A stretch of DNA of 64,000 nucleotides from UBA1926 sp002337215 (lineage in GTDB: Bacteria; Planctomycetota; Phycisphaerae; Phycisphaerales; UBA1924), in contig CAXBAF010000008.1 of the NCBI GenBank assembly GCA_963973795.1, positions 1-64,000 on the forward strand, read 5' to 3'. Of the stretch, positions 25,353 through 39,090 are shown piece by piece. Each line of letters starts with the position of its first letter. Position 1 is the first letter of the stretch. Below the pieces are notes generated by a model that was given only the letters and a program-made list of their open reading frames with translations, did not search any database and had not been told where the DNA came from. The position numbers were made by a program, and so were the translations under genes.

Positions 25353-26144
25353 ATGCGAAACAGGATCGTTGTCGGGCTCGTCGCTGGAGCACTTCTTCTC
25401 GCCGGCACCGCGAGGGGCCAATCGTTCAATATCGATTTCGGGACCGCGGGAACATCGCCCTCATCGAACTACGGAGCCGTTGGACCCGCGGGGGTCTGGA
25501 ATTCGTTCGACGCGATGCCCAACTTCAAGCGGCTCCCGCTCGTGGGCCTCGACGGCGCATCGATCTCGGCCGACATCATGAACATCGGGTTCGATGTCAT
25601 CGAGAGCGGGCCGATCGCCGGAGCGACGGGCGACGACGCGGCTCTGCTGGGCGATTGCTTCACCTCGTTCAACGACCCCATCGACGGGTGCCTGTTCATC
25701 CGCTTCGTTGAGCCGGGCGAGTACCGCGTCATCATGTACGGCGTCGCCCCCGATGACGCCGACCTGCTGAGCCGGCTCCGCATCGACCAGAACGCCGAGG
25801 ACCCCGAATTGGTCGGAGGGGCTTGGGGCGGGCAGCACGCCGAGGGCATCACCTACATGAGCCAACTGGCGACCGTCGGGGCGGACGGCCGACTCGATGT
25901 GCATTCGGGTCTCCCCAACGGCAATCTCCGGTCGGTGCTCAACGGGATCCAGGTCGTCAGGCTCGTCGACACGTGCCCCGCGGATCTCTCCGGGGATGGC
26001 GTGCTCGACCTCGCGGACTTGCAGCTGTTCGTGACGGCGTTCCTGAACCAGCAGCCACCCGCCGATTTCGCGATGCCGGAGGGCGTCTTCGACCTCGCGG
26101 ACCTGCAGGCGTTCGTCGGCGGGTTCCTCGCGGGCTGCCCCTGA
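25353..26144 (+). CDS. Secreted protein with C-terminal GC-type dockerin-like domain
   Basis: A 263-residue exported protein; the signal peptide ends at about residue 22 (TARGQ). Residues about 23-200 form a β-rich domain without a recognised family, possibly ligand binding (FVEPGEYRVIMYGVAPDDAD). The end holds two dockerin-like half-repeats: CPADLSGDGVLDLADLQLFV and GVFDLADLQAFVGGFLAGCP. The D-x-S-x-D-G-x-x-D spacing is that of a calcium-binding loop. This short domain ending in GCP is typical of Phycisphaerae exported proteins and is presumed to serve anchoring or sorting. No cohesin-like partner is visible nearby. Confidence 0.8.
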   Translation: MRNRIVVGLVAGALLLAGTARGQSFNIDFGTAGTSPSSNYGAVGPAGVWNSFDAMPNFKRLPLVGLDGASISADIMNIGFDVIESGPIAGATGDDAALLGDCFTSFNDPIDGCLFIRFVEPGEYRVIMYGVAPDDADLLSRLRIDQNAEDPELVGGAWGGQHAEGITYMSQLATVGADGRLDVHSGLPNGNLRSVLNGIQVVRLVDTCPADLSGDGVLDLADLQLFVTAFLNQQPPADFAMPEGVFDLADLQAFVGGFLAGCP

Positions 26145-26170
26145 GCGTCGTACGGATGCCGGCCGATCCG

Positions 26171-27433
26171 TTAATCGATTGTCGCCGGCATCGGCGCGGA
26201 GAGATCGAGCATCCGGTCGATCGCGAGCAGGGCGGGGCCGCGGACCTCGGGGTGCACGCGGATCACGTTGCGGGTCTGCGTCTTCGCCTCGATCGGCTCG
26301 GAGTCACCGCCTGTCGTCGCGAGGCCGCACAGCCCGTCGAGCACCCACAGCAGGTGGGGCTGATCGATGCGGTACATCGTCGTGCACAGGCACTGGCAGT
26401 CCGAGAGGATGCGCACATCGACGCCCCGCTCGGCGCACTCGGCCGACATGCGGTTGACGAGGTGGAACTCGGTCCCCACCGCCCACTTCGTGCCGGGCTC
26501 GGCGTCGCGGAGCGTGTTGATGATGAACTCGGTCGAGCCCGCGAGGTCCGCCTTGTCGACGACCTCCTTGGCGCACTCGGGGTGGACGAGGATCCGCGTG
26601 GGCTGCTCGCCTGCCGCGAGTTCGGCGTTGCGCGCACGGATCTCGTCGCAGTGCTCGGGGCGGAAGAGCTTGTGGACCGAGCAGTGCCCCGCCCAGAGAA
26701 TCACCTTGGACGCCTCGATCTGCTCGGGGGTCGAGCCCCCGATGCCGTCGCCCTTCGCGGCGGCCCGCGGGTCGTAGACACAGGACTCGGTGGCGACATC
26801 GACGCCGAACTTGTGCGCGGTGTTCCGGCCCAGGTGCTGATCGGGCAGGAAGAGGATCTTGATCTCCTCGCCGTCCGCTTTGGGGCGCACGCCGCCGTTC
26901 ATCGCCCACTCGAACACCGCGTCGGCGTTGGAGCTCGTGCAGCAGACGCCGTCGTGCGCGCCGACGAACGCCTTGATCGCGGCGGTCGAGTTCACATAGG
27001 TGATGGGCACGACCCGGCCGTTCCAGTTGCCGCCGTGCTGATCGTTGAGGGTCTGATGGATCTCGTCCCACGCGGCAACGGTGTCCTCGTAGGCCGCCAT
27101 GTCCGCCATCGAGCACCCGGCGCTCAGGTCGGGCAGGATCACCTCGACCGAATCGGGGGTGAGGATGTCGGCGGTCTCGGCCATGAAGTGAACGCCGCAG
27201 AAGACGACGAACTCGACAGGCTTTTCATCCGCGACGCTCGCGGCGAGCTGGCTGAGTTTGAGTGAATCGCCCCGCAAGTCGGCGTGGGCGACGACCTCGT
27301 CCTGCTGGTAGTGGTGCCCCAGGATGACGAGACGATCGCCGAGCCTGGTGCGGCGATCGGTGATCTGGGCGGCGAGTTGTTCGCTCGTGAGGCCGCGATA
27401 GACCTCGGGGAGCGAGGGTTGCCAAAGCTGCAT
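26171..27433 (-). CDS. nadA: Quinolinate synthase
   Basis: 4Fe-4S enzyme that condenses iminoaspartate with dihydroxyacetone phosphate to quinolinate in NAD synthesis. 420 residues. Visible blocks: LVILGHHYQQDEVV (substrate His), LRGDSLKLSQLAA, FCGVHFMAETADILTPD, LSAGCSMAD (cluster Cys), VNSTAAIKAF, GVCCTSSNA (cluster Cys), LFLPDQHLGRNTA, ILVHPECAKEV and the C-terminal DCQCLCTTM (cluster Cys). The pattern fits the longer NadA type with extra cysteines. It stands alone; nadB and nadC are not in the window. It converges with the dockerin gene, leaving 26 bp between stops. Confidence 0.96.
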   Translation of the reverse strand: MQLWQPSLPEVYRGLTSEQLAAQITDRRTRLGDRLVILGHHYQQDEVVAHADLRGDSLKLSQLAASVADEKPVEFVVFCGVHFMAETADILTPDSVEVILPDLSAGCSMADMAAYEDTVAAWDEIHQTLNDQHGGNWNGRVVPITYVNSTAAIKAFVGAHDGVCCTSSNADAVFEWAMNGGVRPKADGEEIKILFLPDQHLGRNTAHKFGVDVATESCVYDPRAAAKGDGIGGSTPEQIEASKVILWAGHCSVHKLFRPEHCDEIRARNAELAAGEQPTRILVHPECAKEVVDKADLAGSTEFIINTLRDAEPGTKWAVGTEFHLVNRMSAECAERGVDVRILSDCQCLCTTMYRIDQPHLLWVLDGLCGLATTGGDSEPIEAKTQTRNVIRVHPEVRGPALLAIDRMLDLSAPMPATID

Positions 27434-27559
27434 GAAGTTCCACCTCCGGAGTCACTTTAGGGGCACCGGGGTTCCCGGCGCGCACACACAAACCGCGCCT
27501 TTCCGCGATTTATTCCGGAATCTGTTCGGTTCTGGGGTTCGAGAGGATGCGATCGCGGA

Positions 27560-27901
27560 TCAGGCCGCGTCGGCACCGAGCAAGGCGTCCGCCTGCTGTT
27601 GCGGCTCATCGAACTCGACCGCGACGCGTTGCGATTGATCGAGCAGCGGGCCGGCCCGGACGACGGTGGCGGTCACGAGTTCATCCCGGCTCATCAGAGG
27701 CCGGCCGTTCCAGTTGACCGACATCGAGAGCGTCTCGCCGGCCCGGAGCGGCTTGGGTGTCCGCAGATCGAGCAGGGCACCCCCGGCGGAGATATCTGTG
27801 GTGACCGCGGTTCGGTAGCGGCACTGCGCGTTCTGGATCAGCTTGCAAGCGATCTCGGTCGGCGTGCGCGTGTGTCGGCGGCGGTCTGACGCGTTGGGCA
27901 T
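27560..27901 (-). CDS. PilZ domain protein
   Basis: A 113-residue single-domain protein. RRRHTRTPTEIACKL gives the RxxxR element and TTDISAGGALLDL the D-x-S-x-x-G element of PilZ domains, the usual cyclic-di-GMP binding pair; β-strands follow (LSMSVNWNG, VTATVVRAG, RVAVEFDEP). The end is Gln/Ala-rich. It lies 120 bp downstream of a glycosyltransferase gene on the same strand, suggesting, without proof, control of polysaccharide synthesis by cyclic-di-GMP. Confidence 0.85.
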   Translation of the reverse strand: MPNASDRRRHTRTPTEIACKLIQNAQCRYRTAVTTDISAGGALLDLRTPKPLRAGETLSMSVNWNGRPLMSRDELVTATVVRAGPLLDQSQRVAVEFDEPQQQADALLGADAA

Positions 27902-28021
27902 GATGATCCCCGATCCGTGGGATGTGCTCTCGTGAAGCAGAGTCGTGAGCCGGTCCTTGGCTCATCGGTCGATATCGGCCTGCGAGCGCCGGCGGGGTGA
28001 AGGATCGGCCGACGATCTCGC

Positions 28022-29254
28022 TCAGGACGCTCGTCGGCTGGGTTTCTCCCCCTGCTTCGGGGCGGCTTCGAGCGCCTCACGGTAGACCGCGAGCATCTGC
28101 GCGATCACCCGATCGGGGTTGCAGCCAAACGCGACGCGGGCGTGGGCCGCGTCCGCCATCATCGAGCGGAATCCGGCATCGCCCAGCAGGCAATCGACGG
28201 CGAAGGTGTACGCCTTGTGCTCCTGGATGACACGGATCCCGGAACTGCCGTTCTCGACGAGGCCGTTGTACTCGGGAATGTCCGCAACGACGACCGGACA
28301 GCCCAGCGACATCGCCTCGAGCACGGTGATCGACTGGCGGCGGGCGTTCTCGGGCTGCAGAAACACGGTCGCACGCGAGAGCGACTCGACCAGTTCGGGA
28401 TGGGTCACGCCGCGGCGAAATTCGGCGTTCACGCCCAGCGATTCGGCGTACGCGGGGAGGTCGAGTCCGTCGGGGCCGTCGCCGATGATCTCGAGTGTCA
28501 GCGTCTCGCGCTGCTGTGGGCTCAGGAGCCCGAACGCCTCGATCGCGAAGCGGATCGCGGTGCAGCCGCCGCTGAATCGGCCCGTTGTCAAGACGCGATC
28601 GTTCACGCGATTTGCGCTGAGCGAATCGGGGTCCCGCGGCATGGAGACCGGCTGGTTGACCACGCGTGTGCGCTTCAGGTGGATCCCGTGTTTCCAGCAG
28701 AGTTCGTCGATCATCGATGCAGAGGTGCCCGCGACGATCTGGGCGGCGGCGCAGACCCGGCCTTCCTTCTCGGCGGCGAGTCTCGATTCGTAGTGGTGCG
28801 GTCCGCGCGAGGCCGAGAGCACGCGGGACTCGATGAACGCACCGCGGGCGACGAGCGCCACGCGGATGCCTGCCCTGCGGAGCGGGTTGAGCAGGCGGAG
28901 CGCAACCCCGTCGTCGTCGTACTGGATGGTCTGGATCACGACGCGACTCGCCCCGGCAACGGCGGACAAGACGCGCTGCTCGAGCGTTCGGGTTTCGCCG
29001 AGGTCCGGGTCGGGCTCGGCCTCGGAGATCGCGTCGATGCGCACCCCGGTCTGTTCGGTCAGGTTGCGGGCGATGCGCCGCTCGTCGGTGCCGGCGGTCG
29101 AGACGCAGATGATGCGGGGCACCGACCGGCCGACCCCCTCCACAAACCCGATCTCGCGCCCGATGACGCCGAAGCGTTCCCACCGAGAGAGCGACCCGCC
29201 CCCCGGGAACGTGAGGATCAGGATGTCGGGCGTTTGTGTGTCGCTCATGGGCAT
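28022..29254 (-). CDS. Glycosyltransferase, group 1 (GT4-like)
   Basis: A 410-residue GT-B fold enzyme that adds sugars from nucleotide donors. The N-terminal domain shows DILILTFPGGGSLSRWERFG; the C-terminal domain holds VLTTGRFSGGCTAIRFAIEA, LEIIGDGPDGLDLPAYAESL, and the donor-site block SITVLEAMSLGCPVVVADIP with the following EYNGLVENGSSGI. The start is MPMSDTQT (29254) or the second Met (29248); the frame runs on upstream without coding character. It is divergent from the GT2 gene (201 bp gap), and a PilZ gene follows. The product is unknown, probably a surface glycan. Confidence 0.87.
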   Translation of the reverse strand: MPMSDTQTPDILILTFPGGGSLSRWERFGVIGREIGFVEGVGRSVPRIICVSTAGTDERRIARNLTEQTGVRIDAISEAEPDPDLGETRTLEQRVLSAVAGASRVVIQTIQYDDDGVALRLLNPLRRAGIRVALVARGAFIESRVLSASRGPHHYESRLAAEKEGRVCAAAQIVAGTSASMIDELCWKHGIHLKRTRVVNQPVSMPRDPDSLSANRVNDRVLTTGRFSGGCTAIRFAIEAFGLLSPQQRETLTLEIIGDGPDGLDLPAYAESLGVNAEFRRGVTHPELVESLSRATVFLQPENARRQSITVLEAMSLGCPVVVADIPEYNGLVENGSSGIRVIQEHKAYTFAVDCLLGDAGFRSMMADAAHARVAFGCNPDRVIAQMLAVYREALEAAPKQGEKPSRRAS

Positions 29255-29455
29255 CGGTCGATCGCGCAGCGTGGACCGGGCCTGGACCAGCCTGGACCCC
29301 GGGGTCGGATCGTCGGGAACGCTCCTTTCTCGGTTTTCGGTCGATCGGCGCGCTTTCTGAACCCAGAGTCGGCCCCGGGCTGTGCTTCGGGTGGTGGCCG
29401 GGCGGGCCGAGGGTGCGAGTCTCGCTAGGATGGTCGGCGACGCGACGGGGGTTCC

Positions 29456-30874
29456 ATGCCGCAGATTGATGTCATCCTGACACTCACAGAGCCGCACGCG
29501 GGGCTCGAGAAGACCGTCGCGACGGTGCTCGGGCAGAACCTGCGCGACTGGCGGCTGCTTGTCGCGGTATCCCCCGCGGTCGAGGGGGCACGCGGGATGA
29601 TCGGGGTCGAGGACGACCGGATCGAGATCCACGCGCTCCCCGGCCGGTCCGACGCGTCGCTGCGGAACAAGGCGCTCGACCTGACCACGGGCGACTACAT
29701 CGCGTTTCTTGAGGCGGGCGATGCGCTCGCGCCGACGGCGCTCGCGGATCTGATTGCGGGCGCGAAGGCGGGTCGGTTCGGGGCCTCGTGCGGCTCGTGG
29801 CTGGTGGCGGACGCGGGGGGCACGCCGGACGGACCTCCGATCGACCCCCCGGAGGGCTCGCTCGGGTTCGCGGAAATGGACGCGGTCGCGGCACTCCCGG
29901 CGACCGGCGTCGTCGTCGAGCGCGGCCTTCTCGAAGGCAAGCGATTCGGCGCCAATCTCACGACCGCGTCCCACGCCGATATGTGGCTCCGGCTCTGCGA
30001 GGACGGCGTGCGGTGGCAGGTGATCCCCGCGATGGTCGCGACGATCCGCCACGATTCACATCGGACCGGAGCCGCGGAGCACGACCGGCTCGAGGAGATC
30101 CGATCGGTGATCCAGCGTTCGTTCAAGCGGGCATCGTCGCGCGGGTGGGAGCTCGATCTGCTCGACGAGGGGAACGAAACGGCGATCGTGCGCTCGGCGC
30201 TGTTCGCAGAGACGACGCGCGCGGCGCTCTCCGATGAGGCGGTCGATCCGAAGGCCGCCGCGGACCGGTTCGCAAGGGACGGCATCGAGCGGTTTCTGAG
30301 CCCAGAGGAACTCGCGCGCGCGTCGGCGATCGCGCTGCGGTTCAGCCCGGCGCACGCGGCGCGGATCGACGGGTCGGCCGAGCGGTCGTGGGCGCGAGCG
30401 GTGCACGGGTGGTGGAGCCGGTGCGTGACACAGAAGTGGATCGCGCGTCACGAGATCGACAAAACGATCGAAGCGCTCGCGACGGAACTCGTCGATCCAC
30501 GCAGCGTCGCGAACGATCTGCTCGCCTCGTTCGGTTCGCCCGGCCGCCTCTGGGTGGGCGGCACGGACCGGACGGCGCGGGCGGTGATCGGCGCGGCGCT
30601 CGACGCGGGGTGGCGTGTGCTCGTGCTCCCGGGAAGATCCTCCGGGGGTGTCAACACCCGGCTCATGGCGCTGCCCTCGCGCGTCATGGTCGCCTCGGGT
30701 GACGAGGGTATCGGCGCGAACGACCCGCTTGTGATCGGGGCCGCGAGCGAACGCGAACTGCTCGAGCGGTACGGCTCGCGTCAGAACGTCGCTCGCTGGA
30801 ACGGTGCGTGGCGGCGCGCTTTCGAGACGGCGCACCGCCGGCTCGAATCGGCCTGGCCGAGGCGCGAGATCTAA
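29456..30874 (+). CDS. Glycosyltransferase family 2-like protein
   Basis: A 472-residue protein whose first 210 residues have the GT-A pattern: IDVILTLTEPHAGLEKTVAT, GDYIAFLEAGDAL in place of the usual DxD region, and HADMWLRLCEDGVRW. The remaining 260 residues are mainly helical with a C-terminal Rossmann-like stretch (GRLWVGGTDRTARAVIGAAL) and match nothing recognised. The Asp-x-Asp metal motif appears changed to Glu-Ala-Gly-Asp, so activity is less certain. It is divergent from a GT4-type gene, suggesting a shared glycan pathway. Confidence 0.78.
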   Translation: MPQIDVILTLTEPHAGLEKTVATVLGQNLRDWRLLVAVSPAVEGARGMIGVEDDRIEIHALPGRSDASLRNKALDLTTGDYIAFLEAGDALAPTALADLIAGAKAGRFGASCGSWLVADAGGTPDGPPIDPPEGSLGFAEMDAVAALPATGVVVERGLLEGKRFGANLTTASHADMWLRLCEDGVRWQVIPAMVATIRHDSHRTGAAEHDRLEEIRSVIQRSFKRASSRGWELDLLDEGNETAIVRSALFAETTRAALSDEAVDPKAAADRFARDGIERFLSPEELARASAIALRFSPAHAARIDGSAERSWARAVHGWWSRCVTQKWIARHEIDKTIEALATELVDPRSVANDLLASFGSPGRLWVGGTDRTARAVIGAALDAGWRVLVLPGRSSGGVNTRLMALPSRVMVASGDEGIGANDPLVIGAASERELLERYGSRQNVARWNGAWRRAFETAHRRLESAWPRREI

Positions 30875-31089
30875 CGCCCATCTGCTTCAATCCCGACGGC
30901 TTCCCACGTCAGTGCGCCGCGTCGGTGTCGGCGATTTTGTGATTTTCCTTTGGAAAGACCCGACGCTTCTCGGATACTCAGAGATTGCGCGGCGGGGCGT
31001 GCAGCCGCGGACTGGATCTGTGCGGCGTTGCGCCGGCGCGTGTCCGTGGGCGGCTCCGCACCGCGATTGGGAAAATGAAGGAGCTGGCA

Positions 31090-32163
31090 ATGGAAACTCG
31101 CAGAGTCCGAGGCGGTATCGGTGCGCTCGCGTCGATGGGGCTGCTTCTGTGCGCGTCGAGCGAAACGGCGCTCGCGGTTCCCGACTGTTGTTCAAATGTG
31201 ACAACGGAGAACAGCACACGGAGCGATGTGCTCGGGAATGATTTCTGTGCGTCGAGTTGGTTCAGCACGCAGCGGGCGGTCGGGAAGTTCTGCCTGCCGC
31301 TCGGGTCGGGCTACGCGTGCGGCATCCAGAACACACTGACGGTCGGGCAGGAGTTCACGCTGACCGCGGGGTTCACGATCGGCGGTGATGTCGGCGGGGT
31401 TTCGGTCGAGGCCGCGACGACGTACTCGGTCTCGCAGGCGTTCCAGCACACCGCCGGGCCCTGCCAATCGTGCCAGCTCTACGCGAGCTATCCCAACGCT
31501 GTGCTCCGGCAGTGGGACGTCACGTCGTTCTACTTCTACGGCAAGTCGCAGAAAAAACGAACGACGTTCTACCCGAACGGAGCGCCGACGATCATGCCGT
31601 GCTGTGAGGTGAACACGAACTGCCCGGGCTGCCGCGTGGGTGGCGACGGGAACGACGAATCAGGGTCCGCCTGGTTCGAAGCCGACCCGATCCGTTCGGG
31701 CATTGCGGGCGGACCCGACCGGGCGGGGCTCGGCATCGGCCCCGAAGGTTCGTACATTGTCGATCTCCGCGACCCCGACTTCACGTTCTTCGGCGGGCTC
31801 CCCCCGTGGCACCCGATGCTGTCACCCGGGATGTCGCTCGCCGATCTGAACGGTTGGCAGAAGCGGCAGATCATGCGTGAGGTCCGCTGGATGGAAACCA
31901 TCCAGGGCGGGCCGCTCGCGGAACTCGTGATCTTCGATCTCGACGGGACGCCGGCGTTCTTCAACCTCGCGGCCGACCCCGCCGGGATCGTGCCCTGCGA
32001 CGCGGACCTGAACTGCGACGCGGTGCTCGACCTTGCCGACGTCGGTCTGTTCATCAACTACTTCTTATTCATGGATGTCGCGGTGGACTACGACGCGACC
32101 GGCGTGATCGATCTGGGAGACATCGGCATCTTCATCGGGAGCTTCCTCTCCGGATGCCCGTGA
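31090..32163 (+). CDS. Cysteine-rich secreted protein with C-terminal dockerin-like domain
   Basis: A 357-residue exported protein. The start METRRVRGG is chosen over MKELAMET because AAGGAG at 31078-31083 stands 6 nt before it. The signal peptide ends near residue 35. The body has many cysteines (PDCCSN, NDFCASSW, KFCLPL, YACGI, CQSCQLY, PCCEVNTNCPGC) and a long alternating β segment, TLTAGFTIGGDVGGVSVEAA. The C-terminus is the dockerin-like pair CDADLNCDAVLDLADVGLFI and GVIDLGDIGIFIGSFLSGCP. The middle domain resembles amphipathic β-structure but no family was recognised. A strong terminator follows. Confidence 0.7.
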   Translation: METRRVRGGIGALASMGLLLCASSETALAVPDCCSNVTTENSTRSDVLGNDFCASSWFSTQRAVGKFCLPLGSGYACGIQNTLTVGQEFTLTAGFTIGGDVGGVSVEAATTYSVSQAFQHTAGPCQSCQLYASYPNAVLRQWDVTSFYFYGKSQKKRTTFYPNGAPTIMPCCEVNTNCPGCRVGGDGNDESGSAWFEADPIRSGIAGGPDRAGLGIGPEGSYIVDLRDPDFTFFGGLPPWHPMLSPGMSLADLNGWQKRQIMREVRWMETIQGGPLAELVIFDLDGTPAFFNLAADPAGIVPCDADLNCDAVLDLADVGLFINYFLFMDVAVDYDATGVIDLGDIGIFIGSFLSGCP

Positions 32164-32207
32164 GCCGGGACCGTTCGGATGACGGCGGACCCGTCGACCA
32201 CAAAACA

Positions 32208-32238
32208 GAGACGGCCCGGTGCGGTACCGGGCCGTCTC
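32208..32238. terminator. Perfect 13-bp bidirectional terminator hairpin
   Basis: GAGACGGCCCGGT at 32208-32220 pairs perfectly with 32226-32238 around a 5-nt loop. On the minus strand it is followed by TGTTTTG, on the plus strand by GTTCATTCTC. It lies between the convergent ends of the cysteine-rich dockerin gene and the cysteine-rich repeat gene, and probably serves both. Confidence 0.8.
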
Positions 32239-32319
32239 GTTCATTCTCGATTCAGACGCTTTCGGCATCGCCGACCGCGTCGGATCCAGTTGCCTGGTTC
32301 ACCCGGAACCACGGGAAAC

Positions 32320-33210
32320 TCAGGCGTCGGTGGACGCCATCGCGGCGGTCTCGAGGGCCTTGAGGGCGTTCTGCACGCTGGCGAGCGTCTTCATGTAACC
32401 GGCGCTGGTCTTGCAGTTGGTGCGCTGGCCGTTCACGACGTACTCGACCGAGCAGTTCTGCGCCTTCGCCATCTCGCCGGCGGAGACCGAGCAGGTGGTG
32501 GTTTCCTCGCCGACGGCGTACTCCATCTTCGTGTTCATCGCGGCGTTGTAGGCCATGATGGAGGCCTTGATCGCGTCCTCGGCCTTGTTGAAGGTCGCCG
32601 GGCCGACGCGGTACTGCAGGCTCTTGGACTCGCAGGACGCGGCCATCTCCTTGGCGGCGTCGGGGCAGGCGACGCACTCGCCGTCCACGGCGTACTGCAC
32701 GCGGACGAGGTCCATCATCATGCTCTCGAGCTGCTTGGCGTGGGCGCTCATCGCCTTCGCCTGGTCGTCGTACTCGACACCCTTGACGACGTAGTGCATG
32801 TGGGTGCTCTTCTCGCTGGCCTTCGCGCCCGCCATCTTCGAGCAGGTCATGGTCTCGTCGCCGACCTTGTAGGTCATCGCGGGCATGTAGCCAACGTAGG
32901 AGATGCCGGCGGCGGTCGAGCAGGTCGACGCGGCGTCGCAGGTCGCGGCGCAGTCCTTGCCATCGCCGGCGACGGTCATGGTCGCGGCCTCGGTGTCGCA
33001 CGACGACGCGCCACAGCACTCGCCCGACGTGGCGTCGGAGACCGCCAGGGTCGCGGCGGCGGTTGTGTCACACGTGCTCGCGCACTCGGTCGAACATTCT
33101 TTCGCGTTGGCGCTGACGGTCTCGGTTTTCGCGTCGCTGCACCCGCAGGTGGGGCAGGCGACCGACATCGACGCGGACATCACCATCGTGGCAATCAGGG
33201 TACGGACCAT
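32320..33210 (-). CDS. Cysteine-rich secreted protein with three internal repeats
   Basis: A 296-residue protein of unknown function. The start has a clear AAGGAG at 7-nt spacing. A short export signal (MVRTLIATMVMSASMSVA) leads directly to CPTCGCS and about 70 residues with Cys pairs or triplets (CSTECASTC, ECCGASSC, CAATC). The rest consists of three repeats of roughly 60-70 residues: MTYKVGDETMTCSKMAGAKA, VQYAVDGECVACPDAAKEMA and MEYAVGEETTTCSVSAGEMA. Each is followed by a second half-repeat (HMHYVVKGVEYDD, LQYRVGPATFNKA, SVEYVVNGQRTNC) and a helix. Paired cysteines suggest metal binding or disulphide cross-links. No known domain was recognised. Confidence 0.72.
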   Translation of the reverse strand: MVRTLIATMVMSASMSVACPTCGCSDAKTETVSANAKECSTECASTCDTTAAATLAVSDATSGECCGASSCDTEAATMTVAGDGKDCAATCDAASTCSTAAGISYVGYMPAMTYKVGDETMTCSKMAGAKASEKSTHMHYVVKGVEYDDQAKAMSAHAKQLESMMMDLVRVQYAVDGECVACPDAAKEMAASCESKSLQYRVGPATFNKAEDAIKASIMAYNAAMNTKMEYAVGEETTTCSVSAGEMAKAQNCSVEYVVNGQRTNCKTSAGYMKTLASVQNALKALETAAMASTDA

Positions 33211-33415
33211 GGGAGGCTCCTTTTCTTCTCTCTTGTGTTCTGCAGGCTCTGACTATTGACGCGGATACGCGGTGATCGCGGATCGTAAACGTGTGATTTC
33301 AGACTTCGGCGGACGGGGATAGTGTTCCCGGTCGCCGGGTCCGAGTCGAGGAGAACCCCCGCCGATCACGGATCATTCCATAGGTTGAACCCAAATTTTT
33401 CCCTATCATGGGGCG

Positions 33416-34639
33416 GTGACCTCGTTGCGCACAATCCTGCACGTCGATATGGACGCCTTCTTTGCGTCCGTCGAGCAGCTCGACGACACCGAGCTGCGGG
33501 GCCGGCCTGTCCTCGTGGGCGGGCGGGGCAAGCGGGGCGTGGTCGCCGCGGCGAGCTACGAGGCGCGGGCGTTCGGGTGCCGGAGCGCCCAGCCGACGGC
33601 GGTCGCTCTCAGGCTCTGCCCCGATGCGGTGGTCGTGAAGCCGAACGGGACCCGCTACCGAGAAATCTCGACGCAGGTCTTCGAGATCCTGGGATCGTTC
33701 AGCCCGCTTGTGCAGCCGATCTCGGTCGATGAGGCGTTCGTCGATGTGACCGGCTCGGCCGGGCTGTTCGGCGATGGGGTCGCGATCGCACACGCGGTGC
33801 GTGAGCGGATCAAGAACGAGACGCAACTCACGGCCTCGGTCGGTGTCGCGCCCAACAAGTTTTTGGCGAAGCTGGCGAGCGATCTGGACAAGCCGGACGG
33901 GCTGGTGGTGATCGCGCCCGATCGGATCCACGACATGCTCGACCCGCTGCCGGTCGGTCGGCTCTGGGGCGTGGGCAAGGCGAGCGAGGCCCGGCTGGCG
34001 CGGCTCGGGCTGCGCACGATCGGTGACATCCGGGCGATGGACGAGTCCTCACTCGTCGCGAACCTCGGCGAGCGCACGGGACGGCACCTGGCAAGGCTCG
34101 CGCGCGGTGAGGACGACCGGCCTGTCCACTCGGATCGAGAGGCGAAGACGATCAGCCATGAGCGCACGTTCGGGGAAGATCTGACCGAGGCCGACGAGGT
34201 GCGCGCCGTGCTGCTGGGGCAGGTCGAGGATGTCGGGCGTCGGCTGCGCGCGCACGGGCGCGTCGCGGGGACGGTGACACTGAAGATCCGCTACGGGGCG
34301 TTCGAGACGATCACTCGGTCCGGGACACTCGGGAGCAAGTCCGATCGGACCGACGACCTGTGGGCCGAGGCGTTGGGGCTGTTCGATCGGTGGGCGTCGG
34401 GTTCGTTCCGGCCCGTGCGGCTGATCGGGATGGGGGCGGGACAGTTGAGCGAACCGGGCGGCGAGCAGTTGGGGCTGTTCGCCGGCGAGAGCGACGAGAA
34501 GCGCACGCGGGTGGACGAGGCGACGGACGCGATCCGGGCGAAGTTCGGGGACGACGCGATCCGGCGGGCGGGGGCGTGGAGCCGGAAGCGGGCGCAGTGG
34601 GGTCCGGGGAGCGAGGAGCGCGAAGGGGACGCCTCCTGA
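33416..34639 (+). CDS. dinB: DNA polymerase IV (Y-family)
   Basis: Error-prone translesion polymerase, 407 residues. LHVDMDAFFASVEQ carries the first catalytic Asp; VAAASYEARAFGCRS is the finger motif; PISVDEAFVDVTG carries the catalytic Asp-Glu pair; ASVGVAPNKFLAKLASDLDK is the palm helix, followed by the little-finger domain. The end QLGLF resembles a β-clamp binding motif (QLxLF). The start is GTG. A TATCAT box lies only 7 nt upstream (33404-33409), so the mRNA may be nearly leaderless. It converges with rpoC, with a terminator between them. Confidence 0.95.
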   Translation: MTSLRTILHVDMDAFFASVEQLDDTELRGRPVLVGGRGKRGVVAAASYEARAFGCRSAQPTAVALRLCPDAVVVKPNGTRYREISTQVFEILGSFSPLVQPISVDEAFVDVTGSAGLFGDGVAIAHAVRERIKNETQLTASVGVAPNKFLAKLASDLDKPDGLVVIAPDRIHDMLDPLPVGRLWGVGKASEARLARLGLRTIGDIRAMDESSLVANLGERTGRHLARLARGEDDRPVHSDREAKTISHERTFGEDLTEADEVRAVLLGQVEDVGRRLRAHGRVAGTVTLKIRYGAFETITRSGTLGSKSDRTDDLWAEALGLFDRWASGSFRPVRLIGMGAGQLSEPGGEQLGLFAGESDEKRTRVDEATDAIRAKFGDDAIRRAGAWSRKRAQWGPGSEEREGDAS

Positions 34640-34657
34640 ACATCGGGTGAGCGCACG

Positions 34658-34685
34658 AAAAAGCCCGGGCGTGCGCCCGGGCCTT
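34658..34685 (-). terminator. Rho-independent terminator of rpoBC
   Basis: GCCCGGGCG at 34663-34671 pairs perfectly with CGCCCGGGC at 34674-34682. On the minus strand the stem is followed by TTTTT (complement of 34658-34662). It lies 30 bp beyond the rpoC stop and also at the end of convergent dinB. Confidence 0.8.
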
Positions 34686-34713
34686 GTGTGGGAGTGGGTT
34701 GTCTGACCCGGGG

Positions 34714-39090
<4,377 letters not shown>

